This document shows positions 34,393 through 43,392 of a DNA stretch of 64,000 nt, piece after piece. The DNA is from Candidatus Methanoperedens sp. (GTDB lineage Archaea; Halobacteriota; Methanosarcinia; Methanosarcinales; Methanoperedenaceae). The number at the start of each line of letters is the position of its first letter. Position 1 is the stretch's first letter. Made by a program: the position numbers and the translations under genes. Below the pieces are notes generated by a model, which saw only the letters and a program-made list of their open reading frames with translations, was not told the origin of the DNA and did no database searches. The stretch is from NCBI GenBank assembly GCA_023249105.1, contig JAHFDG010000014.1:1-64000 (forward strand). The letters run 5' to 3'.

Positions 34393-35658
34393 ATGAAAAT
34401 AGAATTAGTCAATCCAGCCCAAAAGTTATTGAATAAATTTGGGCAATATAGTCCACCATATGGACTGGCATATATTGGAACCCTTCTTAAAGAGAGGAGC
34501 ATTGAGGTAGAGATAATAGATGAGGCGGTAGGGGACAAACCAAAATATAAGTGTAACTTTGCGATAATAACCAGTACAACATCAACTATCAAAAGAGCTT
34601 ATAGCATCTCAATGAGTTATTTGAATAAGGGAATTCCAACAATTATTGGGGGTGTTCATGTATCTTCTATAGTAAACACGCATTTTAAAGACGAATTGAA
34701 AGGAGTATCGACCAGTATTATAATCGGACCGATCGAAAATATTATCGATCAGTTAATTAATGATATGAATTCTTTCAGTTTAAAGAAGTGTTATGTAGGG
34801 ACTCCTGTATGCGAATTAAAGTCACCTGACCCTATTTGGAATGAAAATAAATATTTTACCTATCCAATTCAATCTTCTGTGGGGTGTCCATTTAATTGTG
34901 ATTTTTGTGCTGTAAATATGGTATATGGCGGACTCAGGATGAAAAATAACGATTTGGTCTTATCAGAAATCCAAAAGGCCTCTAAAACAATAATATTTTT
35001 AGATGACAATCTATATGCCAGCCCTAATACTTCTAAAATTTTATTTGGACGAGTTAAAGAGGAAATCGGATATAAGCCATGGGGTGGTTTGTGTAGTTTG
35101 AACGTTTACAAAGATGAAAAATTACTAAAACTCTTCTCTGAAACAGGTTGTACTTGTATTAATATTGGTTTTGAGACATTGGATCCAAAAAAATTAGATT
35201 CAGTAAAAAAACGAAACCGAGCCGAAGAATATGCCAACTGCGTAAAAACTTTACATGACCATGGAATTTTAGTATATACTGGATTTATATCATTTCCAGA
35301 TGATGACGAAGCGACTTTAAAAAATTTATCAGAATTTTTGAATTATACAGAGGCAGATCTGTTCCACTATGATGTTCTTACTCCATTTCCTGGCACTCCC
35401 CTTTTTGAAAAGCTTGAGAAAAATATGGAAATATTAGATTATGATTGGTCAAATTATGATTTTAATCATGCTGTTATTAAACATAAAATCTGGACAACTG
35501 AAGAGTGGGAGCAGAATGTAGAAAATTTTTACAAAGAAAATATTCCATCTCAAGATTCAATACCATTGAAACTATCTCAAAATATGTCTTTTACTAATCC
35601 TAGTTTAAGTTTAGAAATATGGCAAAAATTAGCTAGCTATCTGATGGGTACCTTTTAG
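34393..35658 (+). CDS. B12-binding-type radical SAM enzyme
   Basis: A 421-residue protein of the class B / BchE-HpnP-like radical SAM group. Residues 1-140 form a Rossmann-type cobalamin-binding domain (PPYGLAYIGTLLKERSIEVEIID), without the DxHxxG base-off motif, as is common. The radical SAM core begins at C165-P-F-N-C169-D-F-C172 and continues with IIFLDDN, INIGFET and YTGFISFPDDD segments. Such enzymes methylate, cyclise or rearrange unreactive carbons, often in lipids, tetrapyrroles or natural products. ATG at 34393 is taken as start; an in-frame TTG lies 15 bases upstream. It is first of a run of four same-strand genes with tight spacing. Confidence 0.88.
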   Translation: MKIELVNPAQKLLNKFGQYSPPYGLAYIGTLLKERSIEVEIIDEAVGDKPKYKCNFAIITSTTSTIKRAYSISMSYLNKGIPTIIGGVHVSSIVNTHFKDELKGVSTSIIIGPIENIIDQLINDMNSFSLKKCYVGTPVCELKSPDPIWNENKYFTYPIQSSVGCPFNCDFCAVNMVYGGLRMKNNDLVLSEIQKASKTIIFLDDNLYASPNTSKILFGRVKEEIGYKPWGGLCSLNVYKDEKLLKLFSETGCTCINIGFETLDPKKLDSVKKRNRAEEYANCVKTLHDHGILVYTGFISFPDDDEATLKNLSEFLNYTEADLFHYDVLTPFPGTPLFEKLEKNMEILDYDWSNYDFNHAVIKHKIWTTEEWEQNVENFYKENIPSQDSIPLKLSQNMSFTNPSLSLEIWQKLASYLMGTF

Positions 35659-35670
35659 CTAGGAGGATCA

Positions 35671-36582
35671 ATGGAAAAAATTTTATCTGGGTTTTATAAA
35701 AGATATCATAGAAAATATGATTCTGATAAGAAACTTAGAGAACATATCGGTACGATCCAAATACCAAAATTTAGTGTACTAATCCAAGATATTTTAGAAA
35801 ATGCGTATATTGATAACTTAATTGTTGAAAGTATAACAAACAAAGAGGTTGTAATACGCGAATTTCCAAAAAAAATCGCCAAACTAGTAAATTCGATATC
35901 CTCTGTCGATAGCGTTCTGGATAACGGGGAAAAACATAAACGTGAATTTGTTTTGATTCCTCATATACGCAGATTTATGGAAAATTTCCAAAATACACTT
36001 GAGTATATCGAAAATTTAGGAGTGAGAGTTGATACTTCTCTGTTGCTTCTGGATGTTAATAATTTATTTAATTTGCTTGAAAAAGAGCTAATATTGAAAA
36101 AGGGCAACAGGAGATTTTATGATAAGGGTGAGATACTTGATTTCTTAAAATTGACAAATAGTGATTTCTTTTTGTATATAGACTTGACTCTGCAATTAAT
36201 AAAACAAGAAAAAAGAGCGTACATAGCATCTTTTTTTGAATATTACTCTATGATGGATATTTTGCTCGATGATATGGCTGATATAGAAGATGACCTAGAA
36301 TCAAATTCTTATAATCCCCTTCATATTTTATTAGATAAAGAAGTGTATTACATGAATTCCTTTTGCGATATCGCAACTGATTACGGTAAGAATGCAGTGG
36401 AAATAGCTAATAAGCAGCTTGGTCATCTATCAGGGTATTTGGCATACTTAGCTGAAGCAGAGCTAGAAGCATTAAATATTTTTAAATATAATATTAATGA
36501 TATATGTATGAATACAAAATTAAAAAAATTAGTTTTAAAACCATATCCATGGGAAATATATGAATATGATATTCAAAATTGA
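35671..36582 (+). CDS. Helical Asp-rich protein, possibly isoprenoid-synthase-like
   Basis: A 303-residue protein without close recognition. It is mostly helical. Around residue 200 the sequence EYYSMMDILLDDMADIEDDLESNSYN resembles the Asp-rich metal-diphosphate motif and its surroundings in class I isoprenoid synthases (prenyl transferases, squalene/phytoene synthases), but a second Asp-rich or NSE motif is not evident. It has a strong ribosome-binding site (AGGAGGATCA) 12 bases after the radical SAM stop, and its end overlaps the UbiA prenyltransferase gene, which supports an isoprenoid link. The call remains tentative. Confidence 0.65.
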   Translation: MEKILSGFYKRYHRKYDSDKKLREHIGTIQIPKFSVLIQDILENAYIDNLIVESITNKEVVIREFPKKIAKLVNSISSVDSVLDNGEKHKREFVLIPHIRRFMENFQNTLEYIENLGVRVDTSLLLLDVNNLFNLLEKELILKKGNRRFYDKGEILDFLKLTNSDFFLYIDLTLQLIKQEKRAYIASFFEYYSMMDILLDDMADIEDDLESNSYNPLHILLDKEVYYMNSFCDIATDYGKNAVEIANKQLGHLSGYLAYLAEAELEALNIFKYNINDICMNTKLKKLVLKPYPWEIYEYDIQN

Positions 36583-37441
36583 ACTCATGAAACTAAAATA
36601 TCTATTGAAATCACGGCTTATGTTAATAATTTATGCGGTTCTTCACGTCTGGTTAGGGGTATTGTTTATAGATTATTCTATATTCTCAACTAAATCTCTG
36701 CTTTCTTTTTCCGTAGCAGGTTTAATTACGGCATCAATATATTCATATAATTATATTACAGATGTTGACGAAGACAAAATAAACCCTATGAAATCACCTC
36801 TTATTAGAGGGGAACTAACTGTTCGTGAATTGACAGTTTTCAGCTTTTTACTTTTCATTATTTCGATCATAGTGTCAGTTATGACCAGTTTCAGAGTGTT
36901 TATTTTTATTATATTTATAATTATAATATCATTTATTTATTCTTACCCGTTACTTCAAGGTTTAAAGTATCGGCGGTTTAAAGATGTTCCTTTTTTAAAA
37001 ACAGTTACTATCTCAACTATCTGGGGAATGGTATTTCTTATTCCATTTTTTGCAACAAATACAAAAGTAACTTTTGGAGCTATTTTGTTTGTTATTTTTT
37101 TAATAATTCAGACTTTTATTGATTCTACAATTAGTGATATTAGAGACATTTCTGAAGACTCAAAGCAACAAATTAAAACAATCCCTATATTGCTAAAAGA
37201 TAAGACTAATGGATTCTTATTTAGCCTTAATACAATATCGATTTTACCTATTTTATATGGGATTTATCATGATATTATTCCAATTTATTTTTCAGTTTTT
37301 CTAATTCAAATTTTGATACAATATTATACTATATATTATATAAAATATACAAAATCAGTTAACCATGTATACACAAAAATAAGACCTTTTGGCTTAATTT
37401 TATTATTAACTTCATTAGTTTATTTAAGATATTTTAGCTAA
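36560..37441 (+). CDS. UbiA-family prenyltransferase
   Basis: A 293-residue integral membrane protein with about eight helices. Both Asp-rich motifs of the UbiA superfamily are present: NYITDVDEDKINPMKSPLIRG (N64, D68, D72) and TISDIRDISEDSKQQIKTIP (about 190-210). UbiA enzymes attach prenyl chains to aromatic, sugar or glycerol acceptors in quinone, haem, chlorophyll and archaeal ether lipid synthesis. The ATG at 36560 overlaps the preceding gene by 23 bases; ATG at 36587 is an alternative start. The acceptor is unknown. Confidence 0.88.
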   Translation: MNMIFKIELMKLKYLLKSRLMLIIYAVLHVWLGVLFIDYSIFSTKSLLSFSVAGLITASIYSYNYITDVDEDKINPMKSPLIRGELTVRELTVFSFLLFIISIIVSVMTSFRVFIFIIFIIIISFIYSYPLLQGLKYRRFKDVPFLKTVTISTIWGMVFLIPFFATNTKVTFGAILFVIFLIIQTFIDSTISDIRDISEDSKQQIKTIPILLKDKTNGFLFSLNTISILPILYGIYHDIIPIYFSVFLIQILIQYYTIYYIKYTKSVNHVYTKIRPFGLILLLTSLVYLRYFS

Positions 37442-37553
37442 ATAACTATTTTAAATTAAATTTTTTAACTATAAAAATATCCGACCTGATATGAAGTAGA
37501 AAAATCTAATACTCATATTATTGTTTAAGACATTAAATTGAGAGGTTACTAAA

Positions 37554-38945
37554 ATGAATAAATATGATTCGATTGTGGTAGGAGGAGGCATCAGCGGATT
37601 ACTATCCGCTCTGGTATTATCAAAATCTGGGAAAAAAGTTCTTGTTCTTGAGAGAAACAAGACTATAGGTAACAATTGTAATAGCTATGTTGTTGATGGT
37701 TATCAGGTAGATACTGGGCCCCATGCTATAACACAGTTGCGCAAGGGTGGGCCATTAACTTATTTAATGGATAATTATTTCGAGTATATTCCGGTTTTTG
37801 TTGATTATGGAGATTATTTCATACGTACAGAGAATGGTTTAAAGAATGTACCTACCACCCTCAGTGGTTATCTGACAATGGATATACTGCCAAGAAAGGA
37901 TCGTCTTATAATTGCACAGGCATTGACAAAAATGCTTGTTTTATGGCAGTTTGGCACTGACTTATCCAAGGCATCTGTTTATCAATGCCTTCCATGGGAC
38001 AATCTCTCATCTGACACGGCTGAATTTGTAGATACGTTTTGTTATTTCTTATCAGGGAGATCGATGAAAGAGACCTCGGTTCAGAGGATGTTTGTTGGAA
38101 GTGGATTTGTTGAAGAGAGCATTCAAAAAGACATGGCTCATAAAAAGAATCAATATTATAATCTGTATGAGGAAGCTAAGAAAGTATCGTATGTTAGTAA
38201 GTTATTAAACAATAAGAAAGTAAGCTATAACCAGTTTTATCCACGGGACGGTTTGAAAGCCATAATAAATGCTATATTATATTCACTGCCAAAGACTGTG
38301 GAGATTAAAACCAATACTGCTGTGAAAGAAATCATCACAGAAGACAATACTGCAAAAGGAGTTTCAACAAAAGAAGATTCATATTATGCTGACTTGATTG
38401 TTTATTCAGCTTTTGTTAAGGATCTTCCGCAATACATTAAGGATTTACCAGCGCACTATGTTTCAGAGCTGAATAATGTCAAACAATCAAAGACTTTAAC
38501 GATATGGCTTGGACTGGGTGAAGAATTCGAAGAATTCAACTATGTAGGGGGAGAAGTATGGTTCAAGAAGAAGGCCTTCTGGGCAATGCCTATAAGCAAT
38601 TACAATAAGAACTTTGCACCTAAGGGTAAAAAACTTGTAGGCTTCATGTTTTCCATAGATGAAAACAATGATTTGGAATCTGAAAAACGCAATGCATATG
38701 ATACTATTTTACATGTGTATCCCAATATAGATAAATTTATAGATATGGTTCATTATCAGATAACCACACCAGAAAAAGCTGCTATATCAATAGATGGATT
38801 TATCGCAGATACAGAGACTCCAATCAAAAATCTCTATATAGTCGGGACAGATGCAGACGATAGAAGTATGGGAGTGACCAGGGCTTCCTATTCTGTAGTG
38901 AAACTAATAAAGGTTTTGAAAAGAGAGGGATATATAGTTATATAA
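37554..38945 (+). CDS. CrtI/phytoene-desaturase-like FAD oxidoreductase
   Basis: A 463-residue flavoprotein of the carotenoid desaturase / prenyl-chain reductase superfamily. The dinucleotide fold VVGGGISGLLSALVLSKSG lies at residues 8-26 with the acidic end VLERN, and the C-terminal FAD loop IKNLYIVGTDADDRSMGV near 420-440. Such enzymes desaturate or saturate prenyl chains or oxidise lipid-like substrates. GAGGTT precedes the ATG. It is 112 bases after UbiA and completes the cluster. A second, less AT-rich homologue is at 49914-51149. Confidence 0.85.
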   Translation: MNKYDSIVVGGGISGLLSALVLSKSGKKVLVLERNKTIGNNCNSYVVDGYQVDTGPHAITQLRKGGPLTYLMDNYFEYIPVFVDYGDYFIRTENGLKNVPTTLSGYLTMDILPRKDRLIIAQALTKMLVLWQFGTDLSKASVYQCLPWDNLSSDTAEFVDTFCYFLSGRSMKETSVQRMFVGSGFVEESIQKDMAHKKNQYYNLYEEAKKVSYVSKLLNNKKVSYNQFYPRDGLKAIINAILYSLPKTVEIKTNTAVKEIITEDNTAKGVSTKEDSYYADLIVYSAFVKDLPQYIKDLPAHYVSELNNVKQSKTLTIWLGLGEEFEEFNYVGGEVWFKKKAFWAMPISNYNKNFAPKGKKLVGFMFSIDENNDLESEKRNAYDTILHVYPNIDKFIDMVHYQITTPEKAAISIDGFIADTETPIKNLYIVGTDADDRSMGVTRASYSVVKLIKVLKREGYIVI

Positions 38946-39027
38946 AAAAGAAAAAACGTTTAAGAAGGGGGTATGAAAGCCATTACATTGTAACTGTTGC
39001 ATTATTCAGGCATTTTACCTCGCCCTG

Positions 39028-39720
39028 CTACATTGATTCATTCTTATAAAAAATCTTGCTGTGGAATTCTTTTCCGAACCTGTTAAGCCTCCGAAAGAAC
39101 CCGCGAATCACCTGGATAAAGACGACATGCAGTGGAGCGGTCTGTCCGCCGGGGTGGGTTCTGCCCTCCCGGATTGCAGACAACACAGAGCCCGCGTTCG
39201 GCCCGGCATCGATTTCCGTATAGCCAAGACCGATTGTTGAAAGCATATGGGAGTCACTTCCCCCAACTTCCGGTTTTACAAGAGCCTGCGCCATCTCTTT
39301 TGCTCTCTTATTCTCACCGAATATGCATCTGGAATTGAAGGTCTCGATTGCGTCCACATCCAGCTTTTCCACATTGCCGATGCTTCTTATCTTGAAAGGA
39401 TGCGCTGCTATTACAATACCTCCTTTTTTGTGGGCAATCCTGATAGTCTCCTCCGGCGTGAGGTTTGGCTGGATATTATCCCTTATCCCGAGTACGATAA
39501 GATGCCCGTCGGTCGTCGAGACTTCTAAACCGGGAAGAACAATTAAAGGCAGGCTCAATTCCTTTGCGCGTTTCATGCCGATAAGGCTTCCATAGATTGT
39601 GTTATGGTCGCATATGGCAATCCCGTCAAGCCCCTTCTTTACCGCTTGATTCAGGATGTCATCGACCGAAAGGTTGCTGTCTGAAGAGAAGTTTGAATGG
39701 ATGTGCAGGTCAAAACGCAT
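39028..39720 (-). CDS. PHP-domain metal-dependent phosphoesterase
   Basis: A 230-residue PHP protein. Metal ligands appear in FDLHIHSNFS, ICDHNT, PGLEVST, AAHPF and GGSDSHM, the standard order of the PHP active site. Members of this stand-alone branch act as RNA/nucleotide or sugar-phosphate phosphatases (for example 3',5'-nucleotide bisphosphate phosphatases); the exact substrate cannot be fixed. The C-terminal 45 residues are basic and outside the domain. It returns to the ordinary base composition after the AT-rich region and stands alone. Confidence 0.85.
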   Translation of the reverse strand: MRFDLHIHSNFSSDSNLSVDDILNQAVKKGLDGIAICDHNTIYGSLIGMKRAKELSLPLIVLPGLEVSTTDGHLIVLGIRDNIQPNLTPEETIRIAHKKGGIVIAAHPFKIRSIGNVEKLDVDAIETFNSRCIFGENKRAKEMAQALVKPEVGGSDSHMLSTIGLGYTEIDAGPNAGSVLSAIREGRTHPGGQTAPLHVVFIQVIRGFFRRLNRFGKEFHSKIFYKNESM

Positions 39721-39838
39721 ATGTTTATATTTCCCAAGATATTAAAAAAGTTAACTCATGGACAGTCCTGAGTACGCAGAGGAATAGGTAATTTATTTAA
39801 AGACCTTGAATCAACATCAAAAGGCAGATGACAAGTAT

Positions 39839-40555
39839 ATGAGCCCAATAACCCGGACTGCCCCCAGATATGAAATGCTATTCAGCAACGTCGAGTTTAA
39901 CGGCACCCTCCTTATCGGACCTGACCCACTCGGGGCAGATTTTGACTACAGGGTATTCCTGGAGGCGAGGCGAATACTGAGAATGATAGGCTTTCGTATG
40001 ATTGGCGGCAAACGGGGGTTTGAGGAATACCAGAAAGATTTCACTTATGATAACAAAAACATCAAAGCGCGCATACGGCTTGTCCTTGGCCGCAATTATG
40101 TTGGGAATTTGCAGGAATTCTGGCGGGAAACCCTGGCACATGAAGATTTCATTTATCTAAAAACCCATGCAGGATACGGCAGGCATCTCAGCCTGAGCGA
40201 CGATGTACGGTACTTCACCGATGCCATGAAGGAAGGATTTGTTCTTCCTGACAGAAAACCGTACCAGTTGTACTATCTTGATTGCTGCAAGAGCGAGATG
40301 TATTATAAGGATGCGTTCCGAAGCTTTGTAGGGAGTGATGGAGTAGACCTTATTTTGCATAAATGGTTCTGTGATTACAAGATAATAGGGCCGGTGATGG
40401 TGCTTATCCGGGAACTGATGGAAGGTTCGGATTTTGAGACAATTGTTTCGAAAATGAACGACGAATATGGAATCCCGCATTTTGATGTGGAAGATGATCC
40501 TGAGGATATGAGATTGGATAGAAAAATGGTCACTTATTCTTTAAGTGATTCTTAA
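39839..40555 (+). CDS. Unknown protein with possible caspase-like His/Cys dyad
   Basis: A 238-residue protein. I do not recognise the family. Two segments are suggestive of the caspase/clan CD fold: a hydrophobic strand ending in THAGYG (compare the S-G-H-G site) and, 40 residues later, LYYLDCCKSE (compare L-D-A-C-R-S). A strand TLLIGPDPLGADFDY at the start could be the first strand of the fold. The C-terminal 80 residues look like a separate helical part. ATG at 39839 is taken; a TTG at 39806 is also open. It stands alone between the PHP gene and a methyltransferase. Confidence 0.6.
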   Translation: MSPITRTAPRYEMLFSNVEFNGTLLIGPDPLGADFDYRVFLEARRILRMIGFRMIGGKRGFEEYQKDFTYDNKNIKARIRLVLGRNYVGNLQEFWRETLAHEDFIYLKTHAGYGRHLSLSDDVRYFTDAMKEGFVLPDRKPYQLYYLDCCKSEMYYKDAFRSFVGSDGVDLILHKWFCDYKIIGPVMVLIRELMEGSDFETIVSKMNDEYGIPHFDVEDDPEDMRLDRKMVTYSLSDS

Positions 40556-40704
40556 AAGAATTTTTAACCATGACCAAAATACACGATACTCTCGGTAGAG
40601 AAAATATTTGATAATGCTGTGTAGGTTTAAGATATCAGCAGTAAATATTTAAGTCGTATACCAAGTTAGGCGAAATTCGACTTGACTTTAAGAAGGTGGA
40701 AAAG

Positions 40705-41409
40705 ATGAAATCAAATGCGAAATGGCTCTATAATGAAACTGTTCAAGTTGGTACAGACTATCAGGATATTTCAAATGTTCAAGCATATGATATGGAGATG
40801 GCAAAATTTAGAGATGTTACAAAAGAAGCAACTGATATAATTGAAGCTATAAGCTTAGGGAGAGAACATTCATTACTTGAAATTGGTACGGGAACAGGTA
40901 ATTTTGCAATTGAAGCAGCAAAGCATTGTAATAACGTATATGCTATCGATGTTTCATCTACAATGATAGCTTATGCAAAACAAAAAGCACAAAAAATGGG
41001 AATTAGTAATATTTCATTTTTTCAGGCAGGTTTTTTAAGCTATGAGCATAACGGATATCCTTTGGATATGATTGTTTCAAATGTTGCATTGCATCATTTG
41101 CCGGACTTCTGGAAAATGATTGCTCTAAAAAGAATTTATAAATTGCTTAAGAATGACGGGACTTTTTATTTAGGTGATGTCGTTTTTTCATTTCCAAATG
41201 AAGAATATGACTATAAAATCGACAATTGGATTGATACTATGAAAGAAAAAGTGGGAAAAAATTTTGCAGAGGAAGCGCAAATGCATATTAAGGAAGAATA
41301 TTCAACCTTCGATTGGATTATAGAGGAAATGCTCCATAAATCAGGATTTAAATTTGATATTCGTCATAAGGATGATTTTTTTGCAGTATATTACTGCAAG
41401 AAGAAATAA
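40705..41409 (+). CDS. SAM-dependent class I methyltransferase
   Basis: A 234-residue methyltransferase with motif I LLEIGTGTGNFAIEAA, motif II VYAIDVS and motif IV MIVSNVALHHLPD. The layout fits small-molecule methyltransferases of the UbiE/ArsM-like type, but no substrate-specific cysteines are seen. The ATG at 40705 has AAGGTGG eight bases upstream; the earlier GTG overlaps that site. Its base composition is AT-rich like the island at 32-39 kb, suggesting separate acquisition. Substrate unknown. Confidence 0.85.
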   Translation: MKSNAKWLYNETVQVGTDYQDISNVQAYDMEMAKFRDVTKEATDIIEAISLGREHSLLEIGTGTGNFAIEAAKHCNNVYAIDVSSTMIAYAKQKAQKMGISNISFFQAGFLSYEHNGYPLDMIVSNVALHHLPDFWKMIALKRIYKLLKNDGTFYLGDVVFSFPNEEYDYKIDNWIDTMKEKVGKNFAEEAQMHIKEEYSTFDWIIEEMLHKSGFKFDIRHKDDFFAVYYCKKK

Positions 41410-41686
41410 TTCATAAATATATGGAAAAATATATGGAAAAATCAGAAGGTCGAAAATCGCTCAACTTTAGCATATCAGGTTTTGTTACCGTTTCTGGCTA
41501 CACCCAAATTGTTCCCTTCGGTCGCAACTTTGAGTAGCTGCACACGTTGGGACGAAAGACTATGTGCGCTATTAAAAGAAGAATTTGAATTGTTTTGCAA
41601 TATCCTAAAATATGATGACGTATTAGGGAACAGCTAAATTGCAATAGCGAAGAAAAATAAAATCAGCCTTTTAAAAATGTGAAGAT

Positions 41687-42436
41687 ATGGAGTTAAGATT
41701 TCATAATAAACCGGAAATGGATAAACCCCGCATGTTAGTGGGTCTTCCAGGCATGGGAATGGTCGCAAGGAGTACTGTTAACTATTTTATAGAAATCTTA
41801 AAACCGGAATTGTTTGCTGATATTCCAGTGCCATATCTTTCGCCTTCGATTGCCTTTTTTGAGAAAGGTCTTGTAGTGCCTGTGGACAGGGATAAAAGCC
41901 CTTTCAGGTTCTACTATTCGCAGGAAAAAAATATCATATTGTTCTCGGGTGATATGCAAATTGGCTATACCACAAAAGATAATGAACTCGCCGAGAAAAT
42001 CATCGAAGCCGCGAAGCTTTGCGGGGTTGATACTGTTTATACCGTAATAGCAACGCATGTAAAAAAATATGTTGAGGAGCCGGAGGTGTTCGGAGTCGCA
42101 ACCTCGCCTGAAATCCTGGATTTTTTAAAAAGCAAGGGTGTGGAGATAGCGGATGGCAGCCTGCAAATAAGCGGGGTTAACGGGCTTGTGATAGAATATG
42201 CAAAGCGCAGTGGGATTAATGGAATATCCTTGCTCACCGAGACGGTTTTTCCTGATGCGCTGGATATAAAAGCATGTTATGCAGGGATAAAGAAGGTTTC
42301 CGAGCTTCTGGAAATTGAGATTGATATGAGCAGGATTGAGAGCGAGGCGAAGAAGTTTGATGAGGGGTTTAAGAGGTATTTGAGAGAGATGCAGGAGAAG
42401 AAGAGGAAAGAGGAGGATTTGGGGTATATTGGGTGA
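41687..42436 (+). CDS. PAC2-family protein (proteasome assembly chaperone-like)
   Basis: A 249-residue protein with the PAC2 layout: MLVGLPGMGMVARSTVNYF near the start, IILFSGDMQIG, VDTVYTVIATHV, and GISLLTETVFPDALDIKACYAGIKKV toward the end, then a charged coiled tail. Archaeal PAC2 proteins (PbaA/PbaB group) act as chaperones or proteasome-linked factors; the exact role here is inferred from family. It stands alone. The 277 bases before it contain only AT-rich spacer with a short tandem repeat of ATATATGGAAAA near 41420. Confidence 0.85.
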   Translation: MELRFHNKPEMDKPRMLVGLPGMGMVARSTVNYFIEILKPELFADIPVPYLSPSIAFFEKGLVVPVDRDKSPFRFYYSQEKNIILFSGDMQIGYTTKDNELAEKIIEAAKLCGVDTVYTVIATHVKKYVEEPEVFGVATSPEILDFLKSKGVEIADGSLQISGVNGLVIEYAKRSGINGISLLTETVFPDALDIKACYAGIKKVSELLEIEIDMSRIESEAKKFDEGFKRYLREMQEKKRKEEDLGYIG

Positions 42437-42452
42437 GGGGGATAATCGAACG

Positions 42453-42520
42453 TATCGTTTGCAGTCACCGCCCCCGACTCAAGTCTGGGGCATCAACGGT
42501 TGGAGCATGAGGGTTTTAAA
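42453..42520 (+). mobile_element. Possible IS200/IS605 left-end remnant, copy 1
   Basis: Contains GCAGTCAC, a near-palindrome CCCCGACTCAAGTCTGGGG, and then an ATG followed by codons for M-R-V-L-K-F, which is like a tnpB start. A similar order (GCAGTCAC, CCCCGGACTTAA, GCATGAAAGTTT) occurs at 44280-44340. The coding part is lost within a few codons. The evidence is weak and depends on the likeness of these two sites and on the TnpB-type right end at 11320-11428. Confidence 0.3.
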
Positions 42521-42589
42521 GTTCATTCGTTGCTCTGATTGTAACAAAATAAAAGGGGGCGTGGAAATATGGCATATTGTAAAAGCTTA

Positions 42590-43210
42590 CTATGTTGGAG
42601 CTGTTGTTAATGTACCTTCAGAAGTTGTTCGTTCTTTAAATGTAGGTAAACCAATCCTGCTTAAATAATTTGAAAACCGTTGTGATAAACATTCTCGAAA
42701 AAGTTGATTGATAGTGACAAGATAGTGCTCTGCACCATACATTTTAAATAGAGTGTCTCTTGGAATAGCGTAGTAATGCTTAAAATCAACCACTAAATCT
42801 GGTACTTGCAGTGCTTGGTCTTTTTCTAAAAAATGGAATCTTGCATTGTTTTGTTGTTTTATAAGTTTATATTTATCTGTACTCCAGTTCTCCATCTTTA
42901 GTCCAATGGATTCTAAGTGCTTCCCTACTTTGAAGTCTTCTGCAATGTAAGCAGGGCATATCAATATAGTTCGCAAGTATTTGTCATGTTTTACAGTGGC
43001 AGCTTCTTCCCGGTTCTTGAAATCCCATTCAAGATCGCAATCTTGACTCATTACTATAGCATATGGCAAATTTAATTCATCAATTTCTATTTCGCCTGGA
43101 GAGGCTTTTGCATAGCTATCAATAACATCTATGTTTCGAAGTATGTCCCCTTGACAGATTCTTTTAAATGTGCGTTTAACATACATCGAATCAATCTTGC
43201 TTGGAAACAT
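42590..43210 (-). CDS. Hypothetical protein, third gene of TIGR04255 operon
   Basis: A 206-residue protein with the recognisable phrase AIVMSQDCDLEWD, an S-Q-D-C-D-L motif seen in poorly studied proteins of scattered distribution, and LICPAYIAEDF, then a basic helical C-terminus (LFRECLSQRFSNYLSRIGLP). The conserved-looking Cys/Asp suggest a catalytic or metal site, but the function is unknown. Its start overlaps the end of the preceding small gene by 20 bases; the ATG at 43186 is an alternative start. The operon is AT-rich relative to its neighbours. Confidence 0.75.
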   Translation of the reverse strand: MFPSKIDSMYVKRTFKRICQGDILRNIDVIDSYAKASPGEIEIDELNLPYAIVMSQDCDLEWDFKNREEAATVKHDKYLRTILICPAYIAEDFKVGKHLESIGLKMENWSTDKYKLIKQQNNARFHFLEKDQALQVPDLVVDFKHYYAIPRDTLFKMYGAEHYLVTINQLFRECLSQRFSNYLSRIGLPTFKERTTSEGTLTTAPT

Positions 43211-43388
43211 AACGTAAAATTTTTCTTTTTATTTTTGTCTTTTTGTACTTTTCGATGTAATTTTCGACATCGATATTGATATCAAAAGGATAGTCCTTAT
43301 CTTCCGTTTTCTTGGGTTTTAGCAAAGTGGGTACAACAGTTTGCGACTCGCCAAAATAAAGGTCATCACAAGTCACATTCTCAGGCAT
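43191..43388 (-). CDS. Small hypothetical protein, second gene of TIGR04255 operon
   Basis: A 65-residue protein with an acidic first half (CDDLYFGES, EDKDYPFDINIDVENYIEKY) and a basic end (KKTKIKRKILRYVSK). The ATG at 43388 is preceded by AAGGTGA and follows the stop of the TIGR04255 gene by four bases. It may act as an adaptor or inhibitor of one of its neighbours, as small proteins between two larger operon members often do, but that is a guess. Confidence 0.7.
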   Translation of the reverse strand: MPENVTCDDLYFGESQTVVPTLLKPKKTEDKDYPFDINIDVENYIEKYKKTKIKRKILRYVSKQD

Positions 43389-43392
43389 TTTT

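Noticed and set aside
41410-41686. Search for a small gene or RNA in the gap before the PAC2 gene
   Set aside because: Only a short tandem repeat of ATATATGGAAAA and spacer are seen; no start with a ribosome-binding site and no stable structure.
42429-42668. A 79-codon open frame after the PAC2 gene on the plus strand
   Set aside because: It overlaps the 3' end of the convergent TIGR04255-operon gene, its sequence runs through the possible IS-end remnant, and it has no ribosome-binding site or family likeness.
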